Positions 28,625-38,929 of a DNA stretch of 64,000 bases are shown here, piece after piece (within the stretch, counting starts at the first letter, position 1; every line of letters starts with the position of its first letter). The stretch is from contig NZ_KQ976354.1 of NCBI RefSeq assembly GCF_000346485.2, forward strand, positions 5,998,824 through 6,062,823. The letters run 5' to 3'. A model generated the notes under the pieces. It was not told where the DNA came from and searched no databases. It was given only the letters and a program-made list of their open reading frames with translations. The stretch comes from Scytonema hofmannii PCC 7110. GTDB taxonomy: Bacteria; Cyanobacteriota; Cyanobacteriia; Cyanobacteriales; Nostocaceae. Both the position numbers and the translations under genes were made by a program.

Positions 28625-28909
28625 AGTAGGTAATACCTGACGTGTTTGGTGTAATAGTTTGGATAGGGACACGGTGCAGTTATGTTCCTGAAAGATATTT
28701 TTCACATTAAAATTCATGACAGTGTTGCTGAATCACTTTTAATCGTACAACATACTCTCAATTACATTAGTCAAACAGTTAAGGTTAGTGTCTAATTGTG
28801 CTCTTTAACCAACTTGCTCCTGAAAGTAGGTAGACCACAAACAGGCAAATTATCCATGTTTTGTCAATTTCTCTAAATAAAATTTGAGAATAGCTACAGT
28901 AGTAATTCC

Positions 28910-29728
28910 ATGCATACCTTCATTCCCCCAAAGCGATTTTTCTCTTATCTCACATGGTCTGATATCCAAGCGATGCCAGATAAGGACAATGTAGTAATCA
29001 TCCTACCAGTAGGCGCAATTGAGCAACATGGTCCCCATCTACCGTTAATTGTGGATGCTGCAATTGGTGTAGCGGTACTAGGTAAGGCTCTCTCCAAGTT
29101 AAGCGATCGCATCCCAGCCTATGCTTTGCCACCCCTATACTACGGCAAGTCGAATGAACACTGGCACTTCCCGGGCACAATTACCCTCAGTGTTCAAACT
29201 TTATTGGCAACACTTACCGAAGTGGCAGAGAGTCTCTACCGTGCAGGTTTTCGCAAACTGGTACTTATGAACTCTCATGGAGGACAGCCTCAGGTAATGG
29301 AAATTGTGGCACGAGATTTACACGTCAAGTACAGTGACTTCTTAGTTTTTCCAATATTTACCTGGTATGCTCCCAACATTACTGCTGAATTACTAACACT
29401 GAAGGAGTTACAGCTGGGTAGCCATGCTGGAGATGCAGAAACAAGCTTGATGCTATCTATTATGCCAGAGCAAGTAAGGATGGAGGCAGCTGTAGCAGAA
29501 TACCCAAGTGGGTTGCAAGAAGATAATCTACTATCTACGGAAGGCAAGCTGACTTTTGCTTGGGCAACAAGGGATCTTAGTCAGACTGGCATAGTAGGCG
29601 ATCCGACAGTAGCGACAAAGGAAAAAGGCGATCGCATCCTTGAATCTGTCTCTGATGGTTGGGTAAAAGTTATTAAGGACGTTTACGCTTTCCGTCAACC
29701 CCAAGCTTGGAATTGGACTAAGCCGTGA
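28910..29728 (+). CDS. Creatininase-family amidohydrolase
   Basis: A 272-residue protein of the creatininase/MftE-type metal-dependent amidohydrolase family. Metal-binding motifs are present: PVGAIEQHGPHLPLIVDA near residues 30-47 (Glu, His, Asp), NSHGGQ near 124, and GSHAGDAETSLML near 170 with the His/Asp/Glu cluster. Family members cleave cyclic amides or peptide bonds, including creatinine, formamidopyrimidines and the mycofactocin leader. None of those pathways is visible nearby, so the substrate is unknown. The 285 bp upstream holds no other feature I can support. Confidence 0.85.
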   Translation: MHTFIPPKRFFSYLTWSDIQAMPDKDNVVIILPVGAIEQHGPHLPLIVDAAIGVAVLGKALSKLSDRIPAYALPPLYYGKSNEHWHFPGTITLSVQTLLATLTEVAESLYRAGFRKLVLMNSHGGQPQVMEIVARDLHVKYSDFLVFPIFTWYAPNITAELLTLKELQLGSHAGDAETSLMLSIMPEQVRMEAAVAEYPSGLQEDNLLSTEGKLTFAWATRDLSQTGIVGDPTVATKEKGDRILESVSDGWVKVIKDVYAFRQPQAWNWTKP

Positions 29729-29785
29729 TGACATTTCATCTACTACCAGCTGTGGGCAAAAGGTAAATAGTATTTTAGTACTATT

Positions 29786-30241
29786 TTATTTTTTAGCAGC
29801 AGCAACCAAAGAAACTCCAATAATGACGAACATGATTCCTGCTATGCGTAGTGGACTAGCTGGATATCTGGCAAGCCCAATGGCACCATAATGATCTAAG
29901 AAAAGTGCTGCAATCATCTGACCAGCAATTGTGAGTGCCAATGTAAGTGCTGTCCCAATGTTAGGTGTGGCAAAAATAGTTGACCAGACATATAAAGTTC
30001 CCAAACAGCCACCCACCCACATCCACCATGACGTTTGAGAGATCGAAGTCGAAGTAGGAAGTGGATAGCGGGCAAAGAAACAAATAGCAAGCGATGCGAG
30101 AGTGCCAGCAAGATATGAAATAAATGTAACTTGCATTGGCTGACCAACATAACGTTTGAGAAAAGCGTTAAGAGCAACTTGAACAGGTAAAACAGCGCCA
30201 CCGATAAGTGCTGCTGCCAAGTAAATGCTTCTATCATTCAT
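29786..30241 (-). CDS. YdcZ/DUF606-type DMT-superfamily membrane protein
   Basis: A 151-residue hydrophobic protein with about five transmembrane segments, matching the DUF606/YdcZ branch of the drug/metabolite transporter superfamily. Supporting features are LIGGAVLPVQVALNAFLKRYVGQP at the start, SWWMWVGGCLGTLYV in the middle, and ALTIAGQMIAALFLDHYG near residue 105. The length is that of a half-size family member, which functions as a dimer. The convergent creatininase-family gene ends 57 bp away. Substrate unknown. Confidence 0.8.
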   Translation of the reverse strand: MNDRSIYLAAALIGGAVLPVQVALNAFLKRYVGQPMQVTFISYLAGTLASLAICFFARYPLPTSTSISQTSWWMWVGGCLGTLYVWSTIFATPNIGTALTLALTIAGQMIAALFLDHYGAIGLARYPASPLRIAGIMFVIIGVSLVAAAKK

Positions 30242-30403
30242 AAAACATCACTCCGAAAACTAAACAAAAAACTTTTAATACGCTTTAGATTGCTGAAAAA
30301 AAACCAGTTTTGCTAGTGCTGCGATCGCTAGGGTATTGTATTGCTGTATATGGTTGCTCCTTGCGACTTGTCTGTTTAGGCATGGCTCCAATTGGTTCAC
30401 GCG

Positions 30404-33318
30404 TTACCAGAATATAGAATTGTATTGCTGCCAACTCACATTGTCCCTTGATTGTGCAACGCCCTCTACTGCTCCAAGAGCTTTTAAGGTTGCAATAGTC
30501 ACTTCCGTTAAACCTGTAGTACCTGTAATGTTCATACCTTCGTATGGTCTGTCAGATCTCATAGTTTTTAAGCACTCACCTGTCTTGATGTTCCACAGCT
30601 TAATTGTTTCATCTAGACTCGTACTAGTCAGGCTATCACCTTGAGGACTGAAGGCGACTGAAGATATCCAGCTAGTGTGTCCTTGCAGAGTTTTTAAGCA
30701 TTGACCAGTATTAACGTCCCACAATTTCACCGTTTGATCGTGACTGCCACTAGCTAGAATATTACTTTCAGGATTAAAGGCAACCGATGAAACCCAGCTG
30801 TTGTGCTCCTGCAAAGTTTTTAGACATTGACCTGTGTTAAATCCCACAACTTTATAGTTTGATCGTGACTACCACTAGCTAGAATGTTATTTTCAGGACT
30901 AAAGGCAACTGACGAAACCCAACTGTTATGCCCTTGCAAAGTTTTTAAGCACTTACCATCACTGAGATCCCACAACTTTACCGTTTGATCGTGACTACCA
31001 CTAGCTAGAATATTACTTTCAGGATTAAAGGCAATCGATGAAACCCAACTGTTGTGCCCCTGCAGAGTTTTTAAGCACTTACCATCACTGAGATCCCACA
31101 ACTTTACCGTTTGATCGTGACTACCACTAGCTAAAGTCTGACTATCTAGAAAGGCGATCGCCTGCACATAATTGGTATGTTTTGATAAAGTTTTTAGGCA
31201 CTTACCATCACTGACATCCCACAACTTTATCGTTTGATCGTGGCTGCTACTGACTAAAGTCTTACCTTGAGGACTGAAAGCGACCGACTGTACATAACTG
31301 GTGTGTCCTGATAAAGTTTTTAGGCACTTACCATCACTGAGATCCCACAACTTTACCGTTTGATCGTAACTGCCACTAGCCAAGATATTACCTTCAGGAC
31401 TAAAGGCAACTGAAAATGTCCAATTAGTGTGCCCCTTACAAATAAAAATTTTTTTACTATTTGCGAGTCGCCACAAGTGAATTTCACCATTGGTATCACT
31501 TGTAGCTAAAATTTGACCATCTGGACTAAATGCCATAGCCAAAATGCCACCCAAGTTTTCCGTAAAAATAGACTTAGATAGATCGGAATGTGCAAAATTG
31601 ACAGAATGCAGATTGACATTTTGTAAGTAGGCTTGCCAAATGGTCAAATGAGAAAAGTTATAACCTGTTAAATCAATCTTAAGCTGAACTAATAAATTAA
31701 TAATATTTCCACTTAAATAACTAGGATAATTTGGTGATTTTTCTTGTAAGTTTAGTAGTATTTGATTCAGCTTATATTCAACAGCTTCTTTAGAACCAAT
31801 CATCATGAGCAATTTAGCTAAAATAGGATCTAACAAAACACGAATATGAATGTTTATGAAATAGTGATTTGCAGTAGCTTTGAGAAGAAAATATTTATGT
31901 AAAAATACTGGTTTTTCAATTAAAATTTCTTCACATATAAGTTCAATTAATTGTTCGTTAACATACTCCATAACAACTGGTTGTTGCGTAAACTTTTCTA
32001 AAGTTTGCTCTATTAAAGCACGTTGCTGCAAATTTATTAAAGCATCTAGTAATTTTGTTTTTGCAACAACTGGTAAAAAATTATCTTGCAGTTCTGTAAA
32101 TGCTATTGGCTCGCGATTAATTGCCAACCAGTACATTATTTCCTTTTCTAAATCTGGTAATTGAGCAAACTGCTGCTCTAAAAGACCACGGATCGCACCA
32201 ACAACAAAACTATTTTGTTTTAGAAATTCTGAAATGTTACCACTAAATAATTCTTGAATAGTATTAGCAACTATTTTTAATGCTAATGGATTGCCGGAAT
32301 AATGTGAAATTAGTACTCTCCATTCGACTTCTGAACCAGAAAAGAAACCCTTATCCATGAAAATTTTCTGTCCTTCAACCTCCTTTAACCCTTTCAATTG
32401 TAATGACCGAACTGGTAGTGTTTTTCCTTCTAATGAAGCCAATTCTTTAGGTTTCTCCCGGCTAGTAATTACCAAACAGCTTTGATGAGGTGTTTCTCCT
32501 ACCCGTCGAAGTAGTTCACCATATTCTTCACAAGCTTCTGAGTAATGCCAAGTGCGATCGCTAACGTGCAGAATTGCTTCAAAATTGTCTAGTACTAACA
32601 AACATCGGTGTTGACGCAAACAGTCAATCAGCAGTGATACTTTACCATCTAAGGTTTTTGGTATTTCACTTTTCTGTTGATTATTCAGAAATTGTAACAG
32701 GTTAGTCAGAACTTCTTTAAGAGGTGGAGCATGGCGTAACGAACGCCAAATGAGATATTCAAACTTATCCTGGATTTGTTGTGCACTGTTTATAGACAAA
32801 GCAGTTTTGCCGATTCCACCTATACCTAGCAATGCGACTAGGCGACAACGATCTTGTACAATCCATTGCTCTAGCGTAGTAAGTTCTGTCATACGACCAT
32901 AGAAAACTGATACGTCAATCGCCTCTCCCCAGTCTTGACGCCGATCGGTAAGGACTTTTTCAGGTACCATTCTTTCTAACCCCGAGTCAGGGGTTATGGA
33001 TTCTTTAATCTGTACAACTTCCCCCAGATGTGTTTGCCCAGCTTCTAAAAAGGATAAGTGCCTTCGGCGCTCTAGTGCCATCTGAAAATTAATTTTACTA
33101 ACCTTTTCCCCTAAGGCTTCTGATAGAAGTTTCCACAACTTAGGACCAACGTCATGCTTGAGATATTCCGAAGTATATCCTTGAGTTTCTGCAATTTCGT
33201 CATACTTTTTACGTTGCCAAGCTGCTCGAAGCATTGCTGTTTCAATATCTTTCAGATGTCTGTTTGTTTTGGCAAAAACTGCAGCATCTGCTACTTTAAA
33301 TGCTTCTTCAAAGTCCAT
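30404..33318 (-). pseudogene. NB-ARC/WD40 protein with a single-base frameshift in the propeller
   Basis: The start ATG at 33318 (MDFEEAFKVADAAVFAK, preceded by AAGGA) opens with an N-terminal domain typical of cyanobacterial STAND proteins. An NB-ARC domain follows with Walker A GIGGIGKT at residues 165-172, then WD40 repeats. After the sixth repeat the frame reads WDLTQVNV and stops at 30820. The next frame resumes at once with NTGQCLKTL and two more repeats plus the tail RPYEGMNITGTTGLTEVTIATLK. Comparison with neighbouring repeats shows that WDVNTG needs GATGTTAAC where the sequence has GATTTAAC, so one G is missing near 30838-30842. Repaired, the protein would be about 970 residues with 8 WD40 units. 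The first part may still be made as a truncated protein, or this may be a sequencing error. Confidence 0.8.
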
Positions 33319-33464
33319 GACTTCAATCCTTCTCAATTTATGTAAACTACCTACAACAACCTTACGAGTCACTGTAGGCTTTTGCCATCACAAGACGTTA
33401 TCTTACAAGGCAACACAAGTGCGAGAGTCAGTAGCTAGTTGTCAAAAATGTAACGGAATTTAGT

Positions 33465-35546
33465 TTAGTGGAGTTTTGCCAGTTGCGCTTTAGCTGCAGC
33501 AACCACCTTCTGGGGAGTAAAACCAAATTTGCTCTGGAGTTCTTTAAGGGGAGCTGAGGCTCCAAAGGTATGCATACCGATGCGATCGCCATTTAAGCCG
33601 ACATACTGACCCCAACCAAAAGTAGAAGCTTGTTCGACACAGACTCGGGCGGTGACAGTGGGTGGGATAACGCTGTCTCGGTACTCTTGGCTCTGTTGCT
33701 CGAACAGCTCCCACGAGGGCATACTTATCACACGGGCGTTAATGCCCTCGGCCAAAAGTTGCTCATACGCGTTGACACACAGAAAGACTTCGCTGCCAGT
33801 GGCTATCAGCAAAACGTCAGGCTTGCCGTCCGGCGCATCAGCCAGCACATAAGCTCCTTGCTGGACACCAGACGCCGGGGCGTATTGGGAACGATCTATG
33901 GTGGGCAGCGCCTGCCGCGTGAGAACGAGAACCGTCGGTGAGTGCTGTAGCTGCATAATTACCCGCCAAGCCTCCACTACCTCGTTGGCATCTGCGGGAC
34001 GTAGGGTAATCAGGCCGGGAATGGCTCGCAACGAAGCTAGCTGTTCTACAGGTTGGTGCGTCGGTCCATCTTCGCCGACCCCAATCGAGTCATGGGTGAA
34101 GATGTAGATTGCAGGGATTTCCATCAGCGCGGCGAGCCGGATTGCGGGTTTCATGTAATCGCTAAAGATTAAGAACCCGGAACCATAAGGGCGGACTTTG
34201 GCAAGTGCCATGCCATTGAGAATAGATCCCATTGCATGTTCGCGGATGCCAAAGTGGAAATTTCGACCGCCATAATTCTTGGCAGTGAAATCTCCGGCTT
34301 CATCGAACGTGAGACGGGTCTTAGTTGAGGGAGCCAAGTCAGCCGAACCTCCAATCAGCCACGGCACGTTCTTGGCGATGGCATTAAGCACTTTTGCTGA
34401 GGCATCACGTCCGGCTAATCCTTTGGTGTCGGGCAAGAATGTAGGTAAGTCATAATCCCAGTGTTCGGGCAACTGCCGATGCTGCATCCGATATAACTGG
34501 TCAGCTAGCTCTGGATACTGGACTTTGTAGTCATTGAACTTAGCCATCCAGACTTCACGCAGTTCATATCCGCGCTTGGCAATCCCTGACTGAAAATGCT
34601 CTCGCACCCCTTTGGGCACCAAGAACTTGGCGTTTTCCGGCCAGCCGTAATTCCGCTTAGCCAGCTTAATTTCTTCTTCGCCCAACGGTTCTCCGTGAGC
34701 AGCACTGCTGTCTTGTTTGTTCGGCGCACCGTAGGCAATATGGCTATCGACAATGATTAACGTAGGTTTGTCGGGCGTGTTCTTAAAGGTTTTAAAAGCC
34801 CGATCTAGCATTTCCAGGTCATTGGCGTCGCCTACGCGAGTAACATTCCATCCGTAGCCGATGAAGCGCGTGGCTACATCTTCGCTAAAGGCCCACTCAG
34901 TATGACCTTCGATAGTGATCTTGTTGTTGTCATAGATCCAACACAAGTTAGAAAGTTTGAGGTGACCAGCCAAGGAAGCGGCTTCGCTGGATACCCCTTC
35001 CATCATGCAGCCATCACCACACAGGGCGTAAACGTCATAATTGAACATCTCGAAGCCGAGACGGTTGAAGTACTGGGCCATCCATTGTCCAGCAATGGCC
35101 ATTCCCACACTGGTAGCAACTCCTTGACCTAGGGGACCGGTTGTCGTTTCAACGCCGGAAGTCCAACGATACTCCGGGTGACCAGGACACTTACTGTCAA
35201 GTTGGCGAAATCGCTTGATGTCCTCCAAGGGCACCGACAACTCCCCCAACTGCTCGTATTTGGCATTCACCGCCTTGACTTCACATAGGTGCAGTAACGA
35301 ATACAACAGCATAGAAGCATGGCCGATGGAGAGGACAAAGCGATCGCGGTTGGGCCAGATCGCGTCATTGGGGTCGAACCGTAAAAATCGCTGCCAGAGG
35401 CAGTAGACCACTGGTGCCATAGACATGGGGGTGCCAGGATGTCCGGAGTTCGCCTGTTGAACCGCATCCATAGACAGGGTACGAATGGTGTTGATACATA
35501 GTTCATCAGTTTGCTTTTGGATATCAATTTGCGTTTGAGTAACCAC
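33465..35546 (-). CDS. tkt: Transketolase
   Basis: A full-length 693-residue transketolase, a ThDP enzyme moving two-carbon units between sugar phosphates in the Calvin and pentose phosphate cycles. GHPGTPMSMAP is near residue 36, the ThDP motif GDGCMMEGVSSEAASLAGH near 160-178, the pyrimidine-domain DSIGVGEDGPTHQPVEQLASLR near 485-506, and the C-terminal VCVEQASTFGWGQYVG is intact. Translation starts at a GTG (35544-35546) with a good AGGAGGG site 7 bases upstream. It has the same orientation as the sugar operon and a degraded copy lies beside tal-pgi, so it probably belongs functionally to that pathway. It is now separated from it by 11 kb. Confidence 0.95.
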   Translation of the reverse strand: MVTQTQIDIQKQTDELCINTIRTLSMDAVQQANSGHPGTPMSMAPVVYCLWQRFLRFDPNDAIWPNRDRFVLSIGHASMLLYSLLHLCEVKAVNAKYEQLGELSVPLEDIKRFRQLDSKCPGHPEYRWTSGVETTTGPLGQGVATSVGMAIAGQWMAQYFNRLGFEMFNYDVYALCGDGCMMEGVSSEAASLAGHLKLSNLCWIYDNNKITIEGHTEWAFSEDVATRFIGYGWNVTRVGDANDLEMLDRAFKTFKNTPDKPTLIIVDSHIAYGAPNKQDSSAAHGEPLGEEEIKLAKRNYGWPENAKFLVPKGVREHFQSGIAKRGYELREVWMAKFNDYKVQYPELADQLYRMQHRQLPEHWDYDLPTFLPDTKGLAGRDASAKVLNAIAKNVPWLIGGSADLAPSTKTRLTFDEAGDFTAKNYGGRNFHFGIREHAMGSILNGMALAKVRPYGSGFLIFSDYMKPAIRLAALMEIPAIYIFTHDSIGVGEDGPTHQPVEQLASLRAIPGLITLRPADANEVVEAWRVIMQLQHSPTVLVLTRQALPTIDRSQYAPASGVQQGAYVLADAPDGKPDVLLIATGSEVFLCVNAYEQLLAEGINARVISMPSWELFEQQSQEYRDSVIPPTVTARVCVEQASTFGWGQYVGLNGDRIGMHTFGASAPLKELQSKFGFTPQKVVAAAKAQLAKLH

Positions 35547-35964
35547 TGCTTTCCCTCCTTTGGGTTTTTACATACTTTAAAGTGAAGCAATCAGCTATTT
35601 CTTTGCCTGCCATTCAAGTCCGCTTAAATTAAATTTATCTAAACATTTCTCCAATCATTCAATAACAACTCACTGGATTAAAAGTATCCATCTTCACTGT
35701 ATAAATCAACCGCCTAAAGACATTCCTGCAAAATCGAGAAGCCCAACCTTTGGTGTTACAGATAATGGCAATTTAAGCCATGACAAGAAGCCGCTCTTTC
35801 CTACAGAACCAGAACACAAAGGCAAAGCCAAGTGCAAAAAACATTGAGGTAAGTGAAGTTCAAGTGTAAGAGTTTCAGGTACATTTACATTTTGTAACGT
35901 AGTTCTGTTTATTCGGTGCCTACTTACTTAAACTTACGTAGAACTCAAGTTACTAAGAACTTAC
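35547..35964. other. Intergenic region upstream of tkt
   Basis: 418 bp containing the tkt promoter region and the left arm (35883-35930) of a long inverted repeat. No gene or other element is seen. Confidence 0.5.
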
Positions 35965-36567
35965 TTATTCTCCAAGCGCCTTGCAAACATTTTGGACAAG
36001 AGTCAGATCGATCGCATCATGTATATCAGGTGCAGATCGCGCAACAGCGCTAACAGTACGCTTGAAATGAGCTGCAGCTTTATCAGATTCTTGGTCAATC
36101 AAACCCTTGACTGTATTAGTGACAAGGTCGGTACTCAGGCGGATAGACTTGACAAGTTCATTGTTAGCACGCGCAACTACAGGGTCGATGGACGAAATGC
36201 TTTGTTCGCTAAGGCTTAGTCTTTTGGCTTCATATTCGCTTTTCGGCAAAAAATTAACCCATATACTAAGCAAGCACACCGCCCACATCAGCAAACTCAG
36301 CATTACCAGTAGTAGCGTCTGGCGCAATCTTCTAGAAACTTCAATCATTCTAACCATGAGGTTACCTCTTTCGTGCTTGGTTAAGCAGCTGTATAAATAG
36401 CTCATTCAGTAAGTACAGTTTTCACTTTCAATAAACTCTTGACCAGTTAAAATCGCTAATTTAAGGGCTAACTTAATATTTTTTTGCTGTAAATTTCTTC
36501 GTGATGCATTCAGTAGTGATAAGTAGGTAAGCACCGAATAAACAGAACTACGTTACAAAATGTAAAT
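35883..36567. repeat. 48-bp inverted repeats flanking a small gene
   Basis: The segment at 35883-35930 is repeated in inverted orientation at 36520-36567 with 46 of 48 matches. Both contain GTAACGTAGTTCTGTTTATT (read inward from the left). The 589-bp interior contains the small membrane-protein gene. No recombinase or transposase is encoded inside. Candidates are a non-autonomous transposable element or an invertible segment. Confidence 0.85.
35965..36357 (-). CDS. Small single-pass membrane protein of unknown function
   Basis: About 130 residues from the ATG at 36357 (GAGGTAA upstream); an in-frame ATG at 36405 would add 16. A hydrophobic helix, TLLLVMLSLLMWAVCLLSIW, near residues 14-33 follows a basic N-terminus (RRLRQ). 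The rest is a soluble helical region rich in Ser/Asp/Lys with no cysteine pair or known motif, resembling the periplasmic part of a sensor without further domains. The gene lies wholly inside the 48-bp inverted repeats and upstream of tkt in the same direction. No function is assigned. Confidence 0.5.
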   Translation of the reverse strand: MVRMIEVSRRLRQTLLLVMLSLLMWAVCLLSIWVNFLPKSEYEAKRLSLSEQSISSIDPVVARANNELVKSIRLSTDLVTNTVKGLIDQESDKAAAHFKRTVSAVARSAPDIHDAIDLTLVQNVCKALGE

Positions 36568-37140
36568 ATACTAGAAACTCTTACCAAGTTTCCCCTGTGC
36601 TATTACCTCGGTTCTTTGAGCCGTCAGGAAAAGAGTAGCAACAGTCAACACAAAACATAACTGCGACAGATTTGGTGCCGAGTAAATCTTGAATCCGTAA
36701 TACTTTTCTGGCTTTCATTTTTATTCGCAAACATCTTCATTATTTGTAAGAGAAAACACTAAGTTTTTCTTTAATAAGTCGATCTTCGATGGACAAAACC
36801 TTCGTTGAATCGGCAGAATTAACGAAGTTTCACAGTAAAACGAGTTTGGAGCTAAATGGCAATGGATAATAGCTGTGTCTGATAATTTGAGCGCTCCGGA
36901 TACAAACGGTAAAAAGTTTTTCACTTAAAAAGTTTTTCACTATAGTCTACGCACGCAGGATGCGCTCACGCGAGGGGTAACAACTATAAGCAACTTCTGT
37001 TAAATGGTATATCTAGCTCTTTACATTAGAATAGCGCTCAAAGAGGATACAACCATCCTTTCATTCAGAAACATCATAAATCAAGCCCAAACGAACTTGC
37101 GTGGGATAGTCTTACGTATAAGCCTAGGAGTGAGGTAATA
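36406..37140. other. Intergenic region upstream of the multicopper oxidase
   Basis: Contains the leader segment shared with 22233-22320, the right arm of the 48-bp inverted repeat, and about 570 bp of otherwise unassigned sequence. Two small minus-strand ORFs (36581-36718 and 36721-36924) are unconvincing. The multicopper oxidase promoter should lie near its right end. Confidence 0.5.
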
Positions 37141-38865
37141 ATGTTAACCAGAAGGCAATTGATGATGGCAAGTGCGGGGTTGGGAGCAGCATTCCTCGTT
37201 CCGGCGATGCTTAAGGCGAAGAGAACTTATGCGACCTTGCCGCAGATCTCGAAATTTACCGAGACTCTGCCAATACCGTTCCCAAGTGCCGCACCCAGCA
37301 CTTTAACGATCGCATCGAGTTCACACTCGTTCCACAGCAACCTAGGGGCAGGCCCCACGTGGGGCTACGGCGGGGCTTCCTACCTCGGACCGACTATCGA
37401 GGTCACTCGAGGCACGCCGCTTAGGCTCACTGTGGAAAACAAACTCGGACCGCACCCGCTGCCACTTGATTTGAGTTTACATGGCGTGCTAGAGTCCGAC
37501 AGAACCAGCCCACGGGTTTCGTTGCACCTGCACGGCAGCAACACCGAACCACAAAGCGACGGTTACCCGACAGACACGTTCACGCCGGGACAGTCCTATG
37601 TATACAACTTCAACAACAATCAGGAAGCAGCGACGCTGTGGTACCACGACCATGCGCTCGGGATCACTGGACAGAACGTGATGGCTGGACTCGCCGGGTT
37701 CTATCTGCTTAGGGACATTGACGATCCAGCAGGTGGCAATGGACCGCTTGGTATCCCCGCTGGTGCTCCTTATGAGATACCGATGGTGCTGCAGGATCGG
37801 ACATTCAATGACGATGGCTCAATATTCCACCCCGAAAAGTGGGAACCGGAGTTTCTTGGTAACGTCGCCACTGTCAACGGCAAGGCGTGGCCGAACCTTG
37901 ATGTTGAACGCACCGTGTACCGATTCCGGATTATCAACGGCTCAAGTTCCCGAACCTACAACCTCAAACTATCGTCAAATCAACCAATTATTCAAATCGG
38001 CACCGATGGAGGTTTTCTTAACGCTCCAGTGCAGTTGTCCAGGCTGCTACTGTCTCCCGGCGAGCGGGCTGATGTACTGATCGACTTCTCCAAAAACCTG
38101 CCAGGAGAGAAAATCGTTTTGGAAAATGAGGCTATTGCGCCGTATCCGCAAGGTAGAGCCAACACCATATTAGGTAATTTTTTACTGCCCGAAATCATGC
38201 AGTTCACGGTGAACGCGGTCGCTGCTGCTCCTAGAGCCATTCCCCAGACACTGCGAGTGCATAAACCACTCATAAAGCCGATTGCTACTACACCGGTGCG
38301 ACAGCGGTTCCTGACGCTGGTAGAGATCCCAAGCCCAACCGGGCCGCTTGTGGTACTGCTGAACTACATATACTGGGATGAGGCCGAGAGCTACCCGGAG
38401 GCGCTGATGGAGCGACCAAAGGTGGACACCGTGGAGCAGTGGAACATCATCAACCTTCAGCCGGTCGCCCACCCGATGCACCTGCATCTGGTTCTGTTCC
38501 AGATCCTCAATCGGCAAAAGATCGATACAACCCAGTACATGAAGGCATACCTCGCCAACGGTCCTCGCACAGTACTCACACACCACGCACCTGGTGGGCC
38601 AAAGGTGCCAGCTGGTTACCCACCGCCCGATCCCACAGAGTTTGCAATCGGTCCGGCGAGACCGCCTGCGCCTAACGAGGCCGGGTGGAAAGATACAGTG
38701 CTAGTCAACCCAGGTGAGGTCACCCGTCTCATTGTCCCGTTCGGTGCCTCTGCTGCGGAGAACCTGCCCTTCGGCAACTCGTTCACCGGGCGCTACGTGT
38801 GGCACTGCCACATGATCGATCACGAGGACAACGAGATGATGCTGCCCTTCGAAGTAGTACCGTAG
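37141..38865 (+). CDS. Tat-exported multicopper oxidase (CotA/bilirubin-oxidase-like)
   Basis: A 574-residue multicopper oxidase that oxidises phenols, bilirubin or metal ions and reduces oxygen to water. The N-terminus TRRQLMMASAGLGAAFLVPA has the twin arginine and hydrophobic stretch of a Tat signal, implying export already folded. Copper motifs are all present: HLHG at 129-132, WYHDHA at 167-172, HPMHLH near 440, and WHCHMIDHEDNEMM near 555. Regular GC-rich coding DNA here contrasts with the AT-rich flanks and may reflect acquisition. A GAGG ribosome site precedes the ATG. It stands alone, with a PPC-domain protein following after 64 bp. Confidence 0.9.
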   Translation: MLTRRQLMMASAGLGAAFLVPAMLKAKRTYATLPQISKFTETLPIPFPSAAPSTLTIASSSHSFHSNLGAGPTWGYGGASYLGPTIEVTRGTPLRLTVENKLGPHPLPLDLSLHGVLESDRTSPRVSLHLHGSNTEPQSDGYPTDTFTPGQSYVYNFNNNQEAATLWYHDHALGITGQNVMAGLAGFYLLRDIDDPAGGNGPLGIPAGAPYEIPMVLQDRTFNDDGSIFHPEKWEPEFLGNVATVNGKAWPNLDVERTVYRFRIINGSSSRTYNLKLSSNQPIIQIGTDGGFLNAPVQLSRLLLSPGERADVLIDFSKNLPGEKIVLENEAIAPYPQGRANTILGNFLLPEIMQFTVNAVAAAPRAIPQTLRVHKPLIKPIATTPVRQRFLTLVEIPSPTGPLVVLLNYIYWDEAESYPEALMERPKVDTVEQWNIINLQPVAHPMHLHLVLFQILNRQKIDTTQYMKAYLANGPRTVLTHHAPGGPKVPAGYPPPDPTEFAIGPARPPAPNEAGWKDTVLVNPGEVTRLIVPFGASAAENLPFGNSFTGRYVWHCHMIDHEDNEMMLPFEVVP

Positions 38866-38929
38866 TCTCTACCAGAAGCAGGTCAGCTCTACAAAAACCA
38901 TTAAACTTTTAGTTTCCATCGTAACTCTC

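Noticed and set aside
36581-36718. Minus-strand 45-codon ORF with cysteines (FCVDCCYSF)
   Set aside because: No ribosome site, no recognised family; may be chance.
36721-36924. Minus-strand 67-codon ORF
   Set aside because: Amino-acid pattern does not look protein-like, no ribosome site, no family.
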